The translations under genes were made by a program, and so were the position numbers. Positions 8,163-17,458 of a DNA stretch of 64,000 nucleotides are shown here, piece by piece. This DNA comes from CAYNUJ01 sp964573255 (lineage in GTDB: Bacteria > Bacteroidota > Ignavibacteria > Ignavibacteriales > Melioribacteraceae). A model generated the notes under the pieces. The model was given only the letters and a program-made list of their open reading frames with translations, ran no database searches and was not told where the DNA came from. The stretch lies in assembly GCA_964573255.1 (NCBI GenBank), contig CAZNJB010000009.1, forward strand, positions 28,108 to 92,107. The letters are read 5' to 3'. Position 1 is the first letter of the stretch. Each line of letters starts with the position of its first letter.

Positions 8163-8760
8163 TAAACATTATAAATTTTCCGATTATGTCGATAAAAATA
8201 GATGGATGTCATTCTATCATCAGCTTAGAATAATTGATAAATATAATCCCAAATCTATCTTAGAGATTGGTCCTGGGAATAAATTTCTAGGGAAACTGAT
8301 TGGGGACAGGATCAAATATGTAAGTTTGGATATCGATCGCGAATTGAACCCGGAGGTTCAAGGCAGCATACTGAAATTACCGTTCAAGAATAATTCATTT
8401 GATACAATTTGTTGCTTTCAGGTTTTAGAACATTTCCCCTTTGAACAATTTACTCATATATTGAATCAATTGATTGATATAACCAAAAAATATATTTTTA
8501 TTAGCCTACCCTTTGCTAATCATAAATTCTCTTTTGAGTTTCACGTACCGGTAATTAATGAAATTCAAATGATCGGATTAATTCCTCGCTTTTATAAGCA
8601 ACATAAATTTGACGGACAACATTACTGGGAAGTCGGAACAAAGGGTTATGGCAGAAAAGCGATAAGAAATTTGTTAAAAAATAATTATCGGTTATTAGAG
8701 GAATTTGTACCAAAGGAAAATACAAATCACATATTTTATATATTGGAGAAAAATAGATAA
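8143..8760 (+). CDS. SAM-dependent class I methyltransferase
   Basis: A 205-residue Rossmann-fold methyltransferase. Motif I is ILEIGPGN (39-46), the acidic residue binding the SAM ribose is D63 in SLDID, and the post-II region reads LPFKNNSFDTI (79-89) followed by QVLEHF (93-98). This is the Methyltransf_11 pattern common in polysaccharide clusters, where such enzymes methylate sugars. The start is inside the end of the flippase gene and its stop overlaps the next ATG by one base (TAATG), so it is translationally tied to the operon. The substrate is inferred only from context. Confidence 0.8.
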   Translation: MTLQVNSKHYKFSDYVDKNRWMSFYHQLRIIDKYNPKSILEIGPGNKFLGKLIGDRIKYVSLDIDRELNPEVQGSILKLPFKNNSFDTICCFQVLEHFPFEQFTHILNQLIDITKKYIFISLPFANHKFSFEFHVPVINEIQMIGLIPRFYKQHKFDGQHYWEVGTKGYGRKAIRNLLKNNYRLLEEFVPKENTNHIFYILEKNR

Positions 8761-9911
8761 TGCCTAAAGCATTATTTATATCTGCAAATTACTGGACTAC
8801 CCCTTTCCAAGTTGGAACTCATCATATTGCGAAGGGGTTGGCTAAGAAGGGCTGGGATATTGCTTTTATTTCAGAACCTGTTTCTCCACTTCATAAATTA
8901 AAATATAAAGACACGCATATTCAAAAAAGATTCCGTATCCATAAGGATAATGGCGGAGAAGACTTAAAAGGGAAAATCACATATTACGTTCCGTTTACAT
9001 TTCTGCCCTATTATAATCTATTTCCTTTCAACATTCGGTATAATATTTTTAATTGGTATAAATTCACTTTTCCGTCAATTATTAAATTCTTAGATCATAT
9101 TGATTTTAAAAAGGTTGATTTATTATACTTTGATACAATTCGACAGCCCTTTTGGCTTAAAGTAATTAATTACGGAACTTCTGTATTTCGCATACCTGAT
9201 TTCATCGGCGGTTATTCTTCATATTCTAATGCTTTGAGAATAAGTGAAGAATACTTAATTAAGAATGTAGATAAAGTATTATATACAGCAAAAAGCTTAG
9301 AAGATCATATAAAAAATTATCGTTCAGAAAATATTCACTATTTACCAAACGGAGTGGACGTGGAATTATTTTCAAATTCCCAAGATTATCTTCCGGAAGA
9401 GTTAAATAATATTCCCGCACCACGAATTATCTACATTGGAGAAACCGAAAAAAGATTCGATCATGATTTATTAATTGAAGTTGCTAAAAAATGCTCCAAT
9501 ATCTCCTTTATTATCATTGGAGATATACCTGAAAGATTAAAAGATTATTCGACTATAGATAATGTTTACTTCTTAGGTAAAAGAAGCTACAATTCGCTTC
9601 CTGCCTATCTGAAAAATTGCAATGCCGGGATAATCCCTTATGATGTTAGTAATAAAAAGAAATTGATCGATCATATAAATCCATTAAAAATGTATCAATA
9701 TTTTGCTGCCGGATTACCTGTTCTTGCACCGGAATGGAAAGAACTAAAACTGCTTAATCCACCGGTTTCAATATACAGGGACACCAACGATTTAGTTCAG
9801 TTGTTGAACAAACTCAATTTGAATGACATCAAATCAGATGTTTATAAAGAATATGCCTCACAATTCGATTGGGGAAAAATAATAGATAAATTTATTGAGA
9901 TTATAAATTGA
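8760..9911 (+). CDS. Glycosyltransferase, GT-B fold (family 1/4-like)
   Basis: A 383-residue cytoplasmic GT-B glycosyltransferase. The C-terminal donor-binding half is clear, with YLPNGVDVELF (about residue 198-208) and NPLKMYQYFAAGLPVLAPE (about 307-325). The N-terminal half begins with a Rossmann strand (PKALFISANYW) and an HHIAKGLAKKGWDIAFIS helix/strand. It starts at an ATG sharing one base with the preceding stop and ends overlapping the next TTG start by 4 bases. It presumably adds one sugar of the repeat unit; donor and acceptor are not determinable. Confidence 0.82.
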   Translation: MPKALFISANYWTTPFQVGTHHIAKGLAKKGWDIAFISEPVSPLHKLKYKDTHIQKRFRIHKDNGGEDLKGKITYYVPFTFLPYYNLFPFNIRYNIFNWYKFTFPSIIKFLDHIDFKKVDLLYFDTIRQPFWLKVINYGTSVFRIPDFIGGYSSYSNALRISEEYLIKNVDKVLYTAKSLEDHIKNYRSENIHYLPNGVDVELFSNSQDYLPEELNNIPAPRIIYIGETEKRFDHDLLIEVAKKCSNISFIIIGDIPERLKDYSTIDNVYFLGKRSYNSLPAYLKNCNAGIIPYDVSNKKKLIDHINPLKMYQYFAAGLPVLAPEWKELKLLNPPVSIYRDTNDLVQLLNKLNLNDIKSDVYKEYASQFDWGKIIDKFIEIIN

Positions 9912-10957
9912 GTAAACCGATTTACATAAATGCGAGGTTTTTAACCCAAAAAATCACAGGTGTTCAGCGCTTTGGGATGGAGATAAGTAAACAATTACAA
10001 AATTTTTGTGATTGTGTATTTATTTCACCACCGAATATTTTATACGATGATCTATCAAAAGAATTGAATGTACAAATAATCGGTAGAAGTTCTTCTCATA
10101 TTTGGGAGCAATTTGAACTCCCAATTTATTTAAAACAAATGGGTTCTCCCCTGTTATTCAACTACAACGGTCTAGGCCCTATTTTCTATCCGAATAAGAT
10201 TATAACAATTCATGATTTATCATTTATGGAGAACCCACAATGGTTTTCCTGGCAATATTCGATGTTTTATAAATTCTTCACTTCCGTATCGGCAAATTAC
10301 AGTAAAAAAATTGTTACAGTAAGCAAATTTTCGAAAGACGAGATTATTCGAAAATTAAATTTGTCTTCATCAAAAATTGATATCATTTATAATGCTGTAT
10401 CGATGAATGAAACGGATGATACAAACAATTTAATCGGTTCTCCTTATATTTTAACCGTTTCCTCATTAGATCCGAGAAAGAATTTAAATAGGTTAATTGA
10501 AGCTTTTAATAAATTAGGATTATCTGATTATAAATTGGTAGTAGTTGGTAGCAGCAATAAAATCTTTAATAAAAGCAACAAATCAATCGCAAATGAAAAT
10601 ATTATATTCTGGGGACACGCAGATAACAAAGAATTAATTTCTCTTTATAAACACGCAGACTTATTTGTCTTCCCTTCCCTGTATGAAGGATTCGGAATTC
10701 CACCGTTAGAAGCAATGAGTGTAGGATGTCCGGTGATTTCTTCTAATGCAACGAGTTTAAAAGAAGTGTGCGGCGATGCTGCAGTCTTTATCGATCCTTA
10801 TGACATCAATTCCATCTCAACCGCAATTCAAAAGTTAATCAACGACAAAGAAATTAGAAGTAGATTAATTGAAGCGGGATATAAAAACGTTGCAAGATTT
10901 TCGTGGAGGAAATCTGCCGAAAAATTAGCTCTTACTTTTAAGGAATTGAATTCATAA
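9908..10957 (+). CDS. Glycosyltransferase family 4 (mannosyltransferase-like)
   Basis: A 349-residue GT4 enzyme. The donor-site E-x7-E motif is seen as E260 and E268 in SLYEGFGIPPLEAM, preceded by the VSSLDPRKNLNRLIEAF loop (184-200) typical of the MtfB/WcaI-like branch. The N-terminal half carries GVQRFGMEI (18-26) and IHDLSF (101-106), both common in this branch. Its TTG start overlaps the previous stop as TTGA. It is part of the surface polysaccharide operon; a 41-base gap with a possible promoter separates it from the next glycosyltransferase gene. Confidence 0.85.
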   Translation: MSKPIYINARFLTQKITGVQRFGMEISKQLQNFCDCVFISPPNILYDDLSKELNVQIIGRSSSHIWEQFELPIYLKQMGSPLLFNYNGLGPIFYPNKIITIHDLSFMENPQWFSWQYSMFYKFFTSVSANYSKKIVTVSKFSKDEIIRKLNLSSSKIDIIYNAVSMNETDDTNNLIGSPYILTVSSLDPRKNLNRLIEAFNKLGLSDYKLVVVGSSNKIFNKSNKSIANENIIFWGHADNKELISLYKHADLFVFPSLYEGFGIPPLEAMSVGCPVISSNATSLKEVCGDAAVFIDPYDINSISTAIQKLINDKEIRSRLIEAGYKNVARFSWRKSAEKLALTFKELNS

Positions 10958-10973
10958 AATATGCTTATTTTTG
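10946..10973 (+). promoter_or_regulatory. Possible internal Bacteroidota-type promoter before the third glycosyltransferase
   Basis: TTG (10946-10948), a 17-base spacer, then TATTTTTG (10966-10973) matching TAnnTTTG, 25 bases before the ATG at 10999. This is the only sizeable gap within the operon, so an internal start is plausible but unproven. Confidence 0.3.
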
Positions 10974-10998
10974 TTCCATTAATCTTAAGAATTATTAG

Positions 10999-12111
10999 AT
11001 GAATTTAGCAATTGTACACGAATGGCTGGTTAATTATTACGGTTCGGAAAAATGTGTGGAGTCTTTCACAAACATTTGGCCGGATGCGCCGATTTACACC
11101 TTGGTGGATTTCCTAAATGACGAAGAAAGAAATATTATCACAAAAGGAAAGAAAACCAATACAAGTTTTATACAAAAATTACCTTTTGCAAAGAAACATC
11201 ATCGAATTTATTTACCGTTATTTCCTTTAGCCGTCGAACAGCACGATGTCTCGTCGTATGATGTGATAATTTCCAGCTCCCATTCCGTAGCAAAGGGAGT
11301 GCTTTCAAATTCAAATCAATTACATATCTGTTACTGCCATACGCCTATTAGATATGCATGGGATTTATACCATCAATACCTAAACGATTTGAATATTAAA
11401 GGTGGATTAAAGGGAGCTTATGTAAGATGGTCGCTCCATAAAATTAGGATGTGGGATTACATTTCTTCTAATCGTGTTGATTATTTTATTGCGAATTCTG
11501 CACATATAGCCAAAAGAATAAAAAAGATTTATAATAGAGATGCGGAAGTAATTCACCCACCCGTTGACATAGAGAAGATCTCACCTTCATCAAAAAAGGA
11601 TAACTATTTTTTAACTGCTAGTCGTTTTGTTCCTTATAAGAAAATTGACCTGATTGTAGATGCATTCTCAAAATTGCCGGATCAAAAACTAGTTGTAATT
11701 GGTGAAGGACCGGATAAAGAAAAGATAAAAAGCCTTGCCGGTAGCAATGTTGAAATACTACCAAGACAATCATATGATAAATTAATAGATTATATGAAAA
11801 ATGCACAGGGATTTATATTTGCAGCGGAAGAAGATTTCGGAATTACAATGGTTGAAGCATTAGCAGCCGGCACCCCTGTAATTGCTTATAATGTAGGTGG
11901 GGCATCGGAAATAGTTCAAGAAGGGAAAGGCATTTTATTCGATAAACAAACTCCCGAAGCTCTTGCTAACGCAGTTCGCATATTCTTAACTCAACAAAAC
12001 AAATTTAACTCGGTTGATATTTCAAAATACGCACAGCATTTTTCCCGTAGCAATTTCGAAAAGAATATTAAAAACTTTGTTGATGATAAATATTCGAAAT
12101 TTTTAGGCTGA
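10999..12111 (+). CDS. Glycosyltransferase family 4 (WbaZ-like)
   Basis: A 370-residue GT4 enzyme close to the WbaZ/RfbZ group. It begins MNLAIVHEWLVNYYGSEKC, a hallmark N-terminus of that group, and has CYCHTPIRYAWDLY (about residues 113-126). The donor site includes RFVPYKKIDLIVDAF and an E-x7-E motif in AAEEDFGITMVEALAAGTP (about 274-292). WbaZ-type enzymes usually transfer mannose from GDP-mannose in O-antigen synthesis, so mannose is the best guess. It is 6 bases upstream of the initiating transferase gene. Confidence 0.85.
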   Translation: MNLAIVHEWLVNYYGSEKCVESFTNIWPDAPIYTLVDFLNDEERNIITKGKKTNTSFIQKLPFAKKHHRIYLPLFPLAVEQHDVSSYDVIISSSHSVAKGVLSNSNQLHICYCHTPIRYAWDLYHQYLNDLNIKGGLKGAYVRWSLHKIRMWDYISSNRVDYFIANSAHIAKRIKKIYNRDAEVIHPPVDIEKISPSSKKDNYFLTASRFVPYKKIDLIVDAFSKLPDQKLVVIGEGPDKEKIKSLAGSNVEILPRQSYDKLIDYMKNAQGFIFAAEEDFGITMVEALAAGTPVIAYNVGGASEIVQEGKGILFDKQTPEALANAVRIFLTQQNKFNSVDISKYAQHFSRSNFEKNIKNFVDDKYSKFLG

Positions 12112-12117
12112 TAAAAA

Positions 12118-13509
12118 ATGATTGTAAATAAAAAATCACTTTATACTCTTAGATTATTGACTGATCTAGCAATCATTTCTTTTTGCTTTGTTATTGCCGG
12201 TATATTTGCTCAGTCTTTAGAATTATTTTTTTCAAAAAATATATTATTCGTACTTTTAATTTTAACCAATGTACTTTGGTACTTCTCATCAAAATTAACA
12301 AGCCTATACGACGATACTTCAATTCGATTATTTTCGACGACATTATTAATTATAATAAAAAATGTTTTAACTCAAATAGTGTTTGCCGTATTGTTTATCT
12401 TCTTCTCAAAAGAATTGCTCTTCACAAGAAACTTCATAATCTTTTACGGAATTTTAATTTTTATTGCTATATCTATTAAACATTATATTTTTCAGAAATT
12501 CTTAATTAGTTGGCGTAAAGAAAATTACAGGAACTTAGCAATTATCGGTACTGGGGATACCGCAAAGAAATTCAAGCAATTACTGGATAATAATCCTGAA
12601 TTCGGATATAAATTTATCGGTTTTGTTTCCACACAGGAAACAGAAATTGATAACTGCATTGGTAACATAGATTCGTTGGATGAATTAATTAAAAGCTATA
12701 GCCTAACCGATATAGTAGTAGCTATTCCGGTAAATGAAACAGGATTAATCAATAATATAACTAAAATATGCGATCGAAATGCTGCTAAGTGTTTTATTGT
12801 TCCGGATTATTTAAAATTTGTTTCGAAAAAATTTGAGTTTTCACTTTTTGCCGATTTCCCAATAATATCTGTTCGTGTCAGTCCTCTCGAAGAAGCCCAA
12901 AATAGATTTATTAAAAGAATATTCGACATTACTTTTTCTTTGATTGTATTCTCACTCATTCTTTGGTGGCTGATTCCCCTTATTGCGCTCATCGTAAAAT
13001 TGACATCCAGAGGACCTGTATTCTTTATCCAGGATAGAGTTGGTTTGTACGAAAAAACAATCCGCGTTATAAAGTTTAGAACCATGACACACGAAGCAAG
13101 CAAAAAAGGATATATAAAATCAGTTGAAGAACGTAAAAGAGAAATAACTTCTATTGGGAAATTCCTAAGGAAAACAAATCTAGATGAAATCCCTCAATTT
13201 ATTAACGTTCTCAAAGGAGATATGTCTGTAGTTGGTCCACGTCCGCATGCAATCCAATTTAATGAATCTTACCGAGAGATAGTTGATGAAATTAAATTGA
13301 GAAACCGTACAAGACCCGGAATAACAGGATGGGCTCAGATACATGGTTATAGAGGAGATGTTCAAGACGAAAATTTACAGCGGATTAGAACAATGAAAAG
13401 AATTGAGTATGATATTTGGTACATTGAGAACTGGTCTCTCTGGCTGGATATCCAAATTATATTCGAAACTATTATTCAAACACTAACCGGTAAAAATAAA
13501 GGGAGTTAA
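12118..13509 (+). CDS. Initiating polyprenyl sugar-1-phosphate transferase (WcaJ/WbaP-like)
   Basis: A 463-residue enzyme expected to load the first sugar phosphate onto undecaprenyl phosphate at the inner membrane. It has about four N-terminal membrane helices (1-130), a Rossmann domain starting near IGTGDTAKKFKQLL (about 141-154) and a C-terminal bacterial sugar transferase domain. That domain has a membrane hairpin near IFDITFSLIVFSL, the conserved IKFRTM, a DEIPQFINVLKGDMSVVGPRP block and RPGITGWAQIHGYRG. The order TM bundle, CoA_binding_3-like domain and catalytic domain matches WcaJ. It is last in the plus-strand operon and overlaps the convergent ligase gene by 4 bases. Confidence 0.9.
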   Translation: MIVNKKSLYTLRLLTDLAIISFCFVIAGIFAQSLELFFSKNILFVLLILTNVLWYFSSKLTSLYDDTSIRLFSTTLLIIIKNVLTQIVFAVLFIFFSKELLFTRNFIIFYGILIFIAISIKHYIFQKFLISWRKENYRNLAIIGTGDTAKKFKQLLDNNPEFGYKFIGFVSTQETEIDNCIGNIDSLDELIKSYSLTDIVVAIPVNETGLINNITKICDRNAAKCFIVPDYLKFVSKKFEFSLFADFPIISVRVSPLEEAQNRFIKRIFDITFSLIVFSLILWWLIPLIALIVKLTSRGPVFFIQDRVGLYEKTIRVIKFRTMTHEASKKGYIKSVEERKREITSIGKFLRKTNLDEIPQFINVLKGDMSVVGPRPHAIQFNESYREIVDEIKLRNRTRPGITGWAQIHGYRGDVQDENLQRIRTMKRIEYDIWYIENWSLWLDIQIIFETIIQTLTGKNKGS

Positions 13510-13527
13510 ACTTTTACCTTTATTTTT
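13492..13527. terminator. AT-rich bidirectional hairpin at the convergent gene ends
   Basis: An 11-bp perfect stem (AAAAATAAAGG at 13492-13502 with CCTTTATTTTT at 13517-13527) around a 14-base loop containing both stop codons, with T-runs on both strands. It sits across the overlapping 3' ends of the sugar transferase and O-antigen ligase genes. Confidence 0.55.
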
Positions 13528-15536
13528 TTCAAAGATAAAGCCATCCCTACAACGAACCATATAAATGTAATTATTTCATGATCACCGAAATTCCATTCGG
13601 TTAATCCCGCAACTAAAAACGATACAAAGACACCAACAAATCCAAGCGCAAGAGTATTTTCGAAAGTATCATCCTCATATTTCCTTACCGTTTGTAATAA
13701 AAGAATAAATATCTTAATCAATAAAGCCATTACAGCAATAAAACCAATAATACCGAGTATTGCTAAAAAGTGGAAATAGTTATTATGAAGATGACCTTGA
13801 ATTTCTTTATCTTCCGGTCGTTTATATTGTTTATATAATTCAGCAAGATCAATATCTCCGACACCAAATAAAGGATGATCTAAAAACATCTTTATACCCG
13901 CACGCCAAAGAGCAACCCTATTAGCATTAGCGGGCAAATACGGATCGAATATAGAACTTAATCTGCTTCTTTTCGAATGTGCGGCAAAAAGTGTATCATT
14001 CCTTACCACAATTGACTTTGGATTATATCCAAACGAATATATTTGTTTTACACTTATTGAATTGTCATTAAAACTTAATCGTATAAAATCTCCCCCAAGG
14101 AGCGTTGCAAAAATTTTGTTATTGTATTCAAATAATTCTATCACTTCCGGTAGTTCAGAAGTAAATTCACCTAAGAGTTCCAAATTTTCATTAAATACAT
14201 AGAATTTGTTTTTAGTCTGTACAATTAACTTATCTCCGGCGCTGTTAACTGAGATAACAGACTTATCCTCGTCAAGAATATTTCTCAGCTCTGCAACTTC
14301 CCCATCAATTATTTTAGCAGTATAAACCCCTTTGGCTTTACTGAATAAAATAATGTTATTATTAATAACAAGTAATTTCTTGAAATCTCTGACTTGCTTG
14401 CAGACTCTTCTATTCTTTAGGTTAAAGGGATTCTCAATAACGGTTAATCCTGAATCTACATCCAGGATATATAACGAACCGTTCGCTATTTCAAAATCCT
14501 TAGTCATTCCCGAGGACATAAACCGGTCGAGTTCAACAAATTCATTGTTTTTATTTTTGCCAACAAGCACAAAACGAGTATCAATTAATTTAGCCACATA
14601 AAAATTATCCTGCCAATGCTTGAATTCTACTACGGGAACGTCAAAATTCAATGATGATTGTAATTGGTTTTCATATTTTATTAAACCACCATCATAATCG
14701 GAAATAAATAACTCGTCACCGATTAAATCAATGTGTTCAACCTGCCCTTTAGTTTCGTATGCGGCTATTGGTTTTAATTCGGGTTTAAAGGAAAACAATT
14801 CTATGCTGCTAACTGACTTCTGCGTTAGGGAAAGTACAATCACCCCCAATACAAAAGGTAATAGATAAATATATTTTCTTTTCATTATAATAATTACAAC
14901 AAGTCCTGCGGCAAAACCTATCCACCCTGTTCGTTTAAATGTTGCAAGTAAAGATAGAATTGTGATTATGAAAGCCAGTAAATAAAAAATCCTTTTTTTC
15001 AGAATTAAATTCTTTTGGATTACAAAAGGAAACAGAATCAAAGATGTAAAACTGAACAATTCACTCGTTGTAATCGGATAATGAAAAAGAAAAGGTCCTG
15101 AACCTGTTAACTGAAACAACCCCCTTAAATAGAACGAATAAGAATTCCAAAGGTAGAGTAGCGAGCTAATTATTGAAAAATACAGAAAAGTATAAAATAG
15201 TTTACTTACACGTTTAGGATTTATTGCAACTGCGGTCATTACATAAACTACCGGAATCAACAGCAACCGCTTCAAAAAATTATGAAATGCATGTGCAGGC
15301 TCCACGGAAAATATTGCTGATATGAATTCAGCTATCAAAAACGCAACAAAATAATATTCCAATCCGTTACGTTTGAATGGATTTTCTTTTTCCGTAAAAT
15401 ATTTAACAAGAAGAAAAAATAAAGCACCGTAATAACCAATTTGATTAACGAAAATTGAATTGGTAAGAGATGCCGCAAAAATTACTAAGAATGCAAATAT
15501 TATTTTATCTATCAAAGGAGGATTTGATTTCGACAT
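13506..15536 (-). CDS. O-antigen ligase/polymerase family protein with an inserted beta-propeller
   Basis: A 676-residue membrane protein of the Wzy_C (WaaL-like) superfamily, expected to join polysaccharide to lipid A core, or polymerise it, on the periplasmic face. About nine helices occupy residues 10-240, including ATFKRTGWIGF (198-208) with the family arginine. The second signature, NRVALWRAGIKMFLDHPLFGVG (539-560) and GHLHNNYFHFLAILG (581-595), comes much later. Between them, about residues 245-522 form a soluble insertion of six or seven repeats of about 40 residues, each with a core like SLYILDVDSGLTVIENP, suggesting a beta-propeller. Family members are usually near 400 residues. It begins one base overlapping the msbA stop. 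Ligase versus polymerase is not resolved. Confidence 0.8.
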   Translation of the reverse strand: MSKSNPPLIDKIIFAFLVIFAASLTNSIFVNQIGYYGALFFLLVKYFTEKENPFKRNGLEYYFVAFLIAEFISAIFSVEPAHAFHNFLKRLLLIPVVYVMTAVAINPKRVSKLFYTFLYFSIISSLLYLWNSYSFYLRGLFQLTGSGPFLFHYPITTSELFSFTSLILFPFVIQKNLILKKRIFYLLAFIITILSLLATFKRTGWIGFAAGLVVIIIMKRKYIYLLPFVLGVIVLSLTQKSVSSIELFSFKPELKPIAAYETKGQVEHIDLIGDELFISDYDGGLIKYENQLQSSLNFDVPVVEFKHWQDNFYVAKLIDTRFVLVGKNKNNEFVELDRFMSSGMTKDFEIANGSLYILDVDSGLTVIENPFNLKNRRVCKQVRDFKKLLVINNNIILFSKAKGVYTAKIIDGEVAELRNILDEDKSVISVNSAGDKLIVQTKNKFYVFNENLELLGEFTSELPEVIELFEYNNKIFATLLGGDFIRLSFNDNSISVKQIYSFGYNPKSIVVRNDTLFAAHSKRSRLSSIFDPYLPANANRVALWRAGIKMFLDHPLFGVGDIDLAELYKQYKRPEDKEIQGHLHNNYFHFLAILGIIGFIAVMALLIKIFILLLQTVRKYEDDTFENTLALGFVGVFVSFLVAGLTEWNFGDHEIITFIWFVVGMALSLKKIKVKV
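13971..14804 (-). other. Predicted beta-propeller domain inserted in the ligase periplasmic loop
   Basis: This segment encodes residues 245-522 of the O-antigen ligase-like protein. Repeat units begin near residues 260, 300, 342, 381, 424, 461 and 503. Each has a hydrophobic strand, an N/G-D turn, a second strand such as DELFISDYDG, and a third strand. The pattern resembles LVIVD/WD-like propeller blades. No cysteines pair up in an obvious way, and codon use does not differ visibly from the flanking coding sequence. Confidence 0.6.
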
Positions 15537-17398
15537 TACATTTCCCTAAACTGCAAATCGTATAATTTTTTATAAGTGCCGTCACTAACTTTAATTAAAT
15601 CATCGTGACAACCCAATTGAACGACTTTACCTTTTTCAAGAACCACTATTCTATCCGCATTTCGAATAGTACTCAATCTATGTGCAATTACAAAAGTAGT
15701 TCTTTCACTCATTAATCTTTCAATTGCTTCTTGAACAAGAGCTTCCGATTCACTATCCAACGCAGAAGTCGCCTCATCAAATATCATTATCGGAGGATTC
15801 TTGAGCAAAGCTCTAGCAATTGAAATTCTTTGCCTTTGTCCACCCGATAGTTTTGTACCTTTTTCACCAATTACTGTATCATAACCATTTGGCAGGTCAA
15901 TAATAAATCTGTGAGCATTAGCTGCTTTGGCAGCTTCAATAATTTTCTCTTCGGGAAAATCACCCAAACCGTACGCAATATTTTTTCGAACTGTTTCATT
16001 AAACAATACGGTTTCCTGTGTTACAATTCCCATTAAATTTCTTAACGCATGTAATTTTATTTTTCTAATATCGATTCCGTCAATTAGAATAGCCCCTTCA
16101 GTGGGGTCATAAAATCGAGGCAGTAAATCGACTAGAGTTGTTTTACCGGCACCGCTGCTCCCAACAAAAGCAATGATTTCCCCTTTTTTCACAGAGAAAT
16201 TTATGTTCTTTAATACAAATTCATCAGAATCATCATATTTAAATGATACGTCCTTGTAAACAATCTCATCATTAAATTCGATATTGTCAATGGCATCCGG
16301 CGCATCAGATATAGCAGGAACGGTATCCAGAATTTCAAAAATTCTATCACCTGCAGCGCTCGATTCTTGAATCCTATTATTTACACTACTCAATTCCTTT
16401 ATTGGGGGCATTAACTGGAATATGGCAAACAAAAATCCGAGAAATTCACTGGCTTTCAAACTATGCTCAACCAAAACCAACCTGCCTCCATAGAACACCA
16501 ACGTTACACCTACAACAACACTTAAAAACTCGGTAGTGGGAGAAGCAATGTTTCTAACACGAACCATCTTTAGGATTAACCTAAAAAATTTATTGGTCTC
16601 ATCTTCAAACTTTTTATTTTCGTATTTCTCCATCCCAAAAGCTTTTACAATTTTTACTCCTGTGATGGTCTCGTGCAATACAGTTGTTATATCAGCCATT
16701 TTTTGTTGTATAACTGTACTTTGCTTACGCAGTATTTTACCAATATAACTTATTATAGCTAATGAAAAGGGTAAAATAACAAATGAAAAAAGTGTCAATT
16801 TAAAACTGATTGAAATGGCTATTCCGAGAAATACAATTATCGTTAAGGGTTCACGAATTAAATTAAGAAATACAGCACTAACACTTTGTTGAATAATATT
16901 TACGTCATTGGTTATTCTGGATATTAAATTTCCCGTTTTCTCATTTTTAAAGAACCCCATCGGTAATTTATGCAGATGGCGATAAGCTTTATTTCTGATA
17001 TCTTTAATTACACCCTGTTCTACATAAGCTAAAAAATAAGCCTGCAAGTATCCGAAAATATTTTTTCCTAAAAAGGCTATTAAAATCAATGCACAGATTT
17101 TTAATAATATTTCAGATGTATCTCCGCTAAAAATGAACTCCTTGAATGAATTCGATACATCATTTATAATTCTTGTAATCCAGTCCGGCATAATACTTGT
17201 CGATGCCGGAGATTTTTCAACAATTTTAGGTGCACCGGACTTTAGCGATTCCTGAAAAAGAGTATCCAATAATGGTATTGTTAGATAAACCGAAGCACCG
17301 TTTAATAAAGCATAAAGAATGGTGAAGACGACCGATAAGCCTAAATGTCCTCTATAAGGTTTAACAAATTTTAATATTCTAAAATATGTGTTATTCAT
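15536..17398 (-). CDS. msbA: Lipid A/lipopolysaccharide flippase, ABC transporter MsbA-type
   Basis: A 620-residue half-transporter with an N-terminal six-helix membrane domain (about 15-340) and a C-terminal ATPase. Walker A is GSSGAGKTT (413-421), the ABC signature LSGGQ is 517-521, and Walker B IMIFDEATSALD starts at 537. This is the MsbA-like layout that flips lipid A-core or lipid-linked glycans at the inner membrane. It is longer than E. coli MsbA by about 40 residues because of a loop near 45-100 between the first two helices. It sits directly upstream of the ligase gene (TAATG overlap), which suits a role in envelope polysaccharide export; a general multidrug exporter is the alternative. 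Confidence 0.85.
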   Translation of the reverse strand: MNNTYFRILKFVKPYRGHLGLSVVFTILYALLNGASVYLTIPLLDTLFQESLKSGAPKIVEKSPASTSIMPDWITRIINDVSNSFKEFIFSGDTSEILLKICALILIAFLGKNIFGYLQAYFLAYVEQGVIKDIRNKAYRHLHKLPMGFFKNEKTGNLISRITNDVNIIQQSVSAVFLNLIREPLTIIVFLGIAISISFKLTLFSFVILPFSLAIISYIGKILRKQSTVIQQKMADITTVLHETITGVKIVKAFGMEKYENKKFEDETNKFFRLILKMVRVRNIASPTTEFLSVVVGVTLVFYGGRLVLVEHSLKASEFLGFLFAIFQLMPPIKELSSVNNRIQESSAAGDRIFEILDTVPAISDAPDAIDNIEFNDEIVYKDVSFKYDDSDEFVLKNINFSVKKGEIIAFVGSSGAGKTTLVDLLPRFYDPTEGAILIDGIDIRKIKLHALRNLMGIVTQETVLFNETVRKNIAYGLGDFPEEKIIEAAKAANAHRFIIDLPNGYDTVIGEKGTKLSGGQRQRISIARALLKNPPIMIFDEATSALDSESEALVQEAIERLMSERTTFVIAHRLSTIRNADRIVVLEKGKVVQLGCHDDLIKVSDGTYKKLYDLQFREM

Positions 17399-17458
17399 TT
17401 GATAAATTCACGTAATTCAAAATGTAAAGGTAAGAATATTTACTCATTCTTTTAATAT

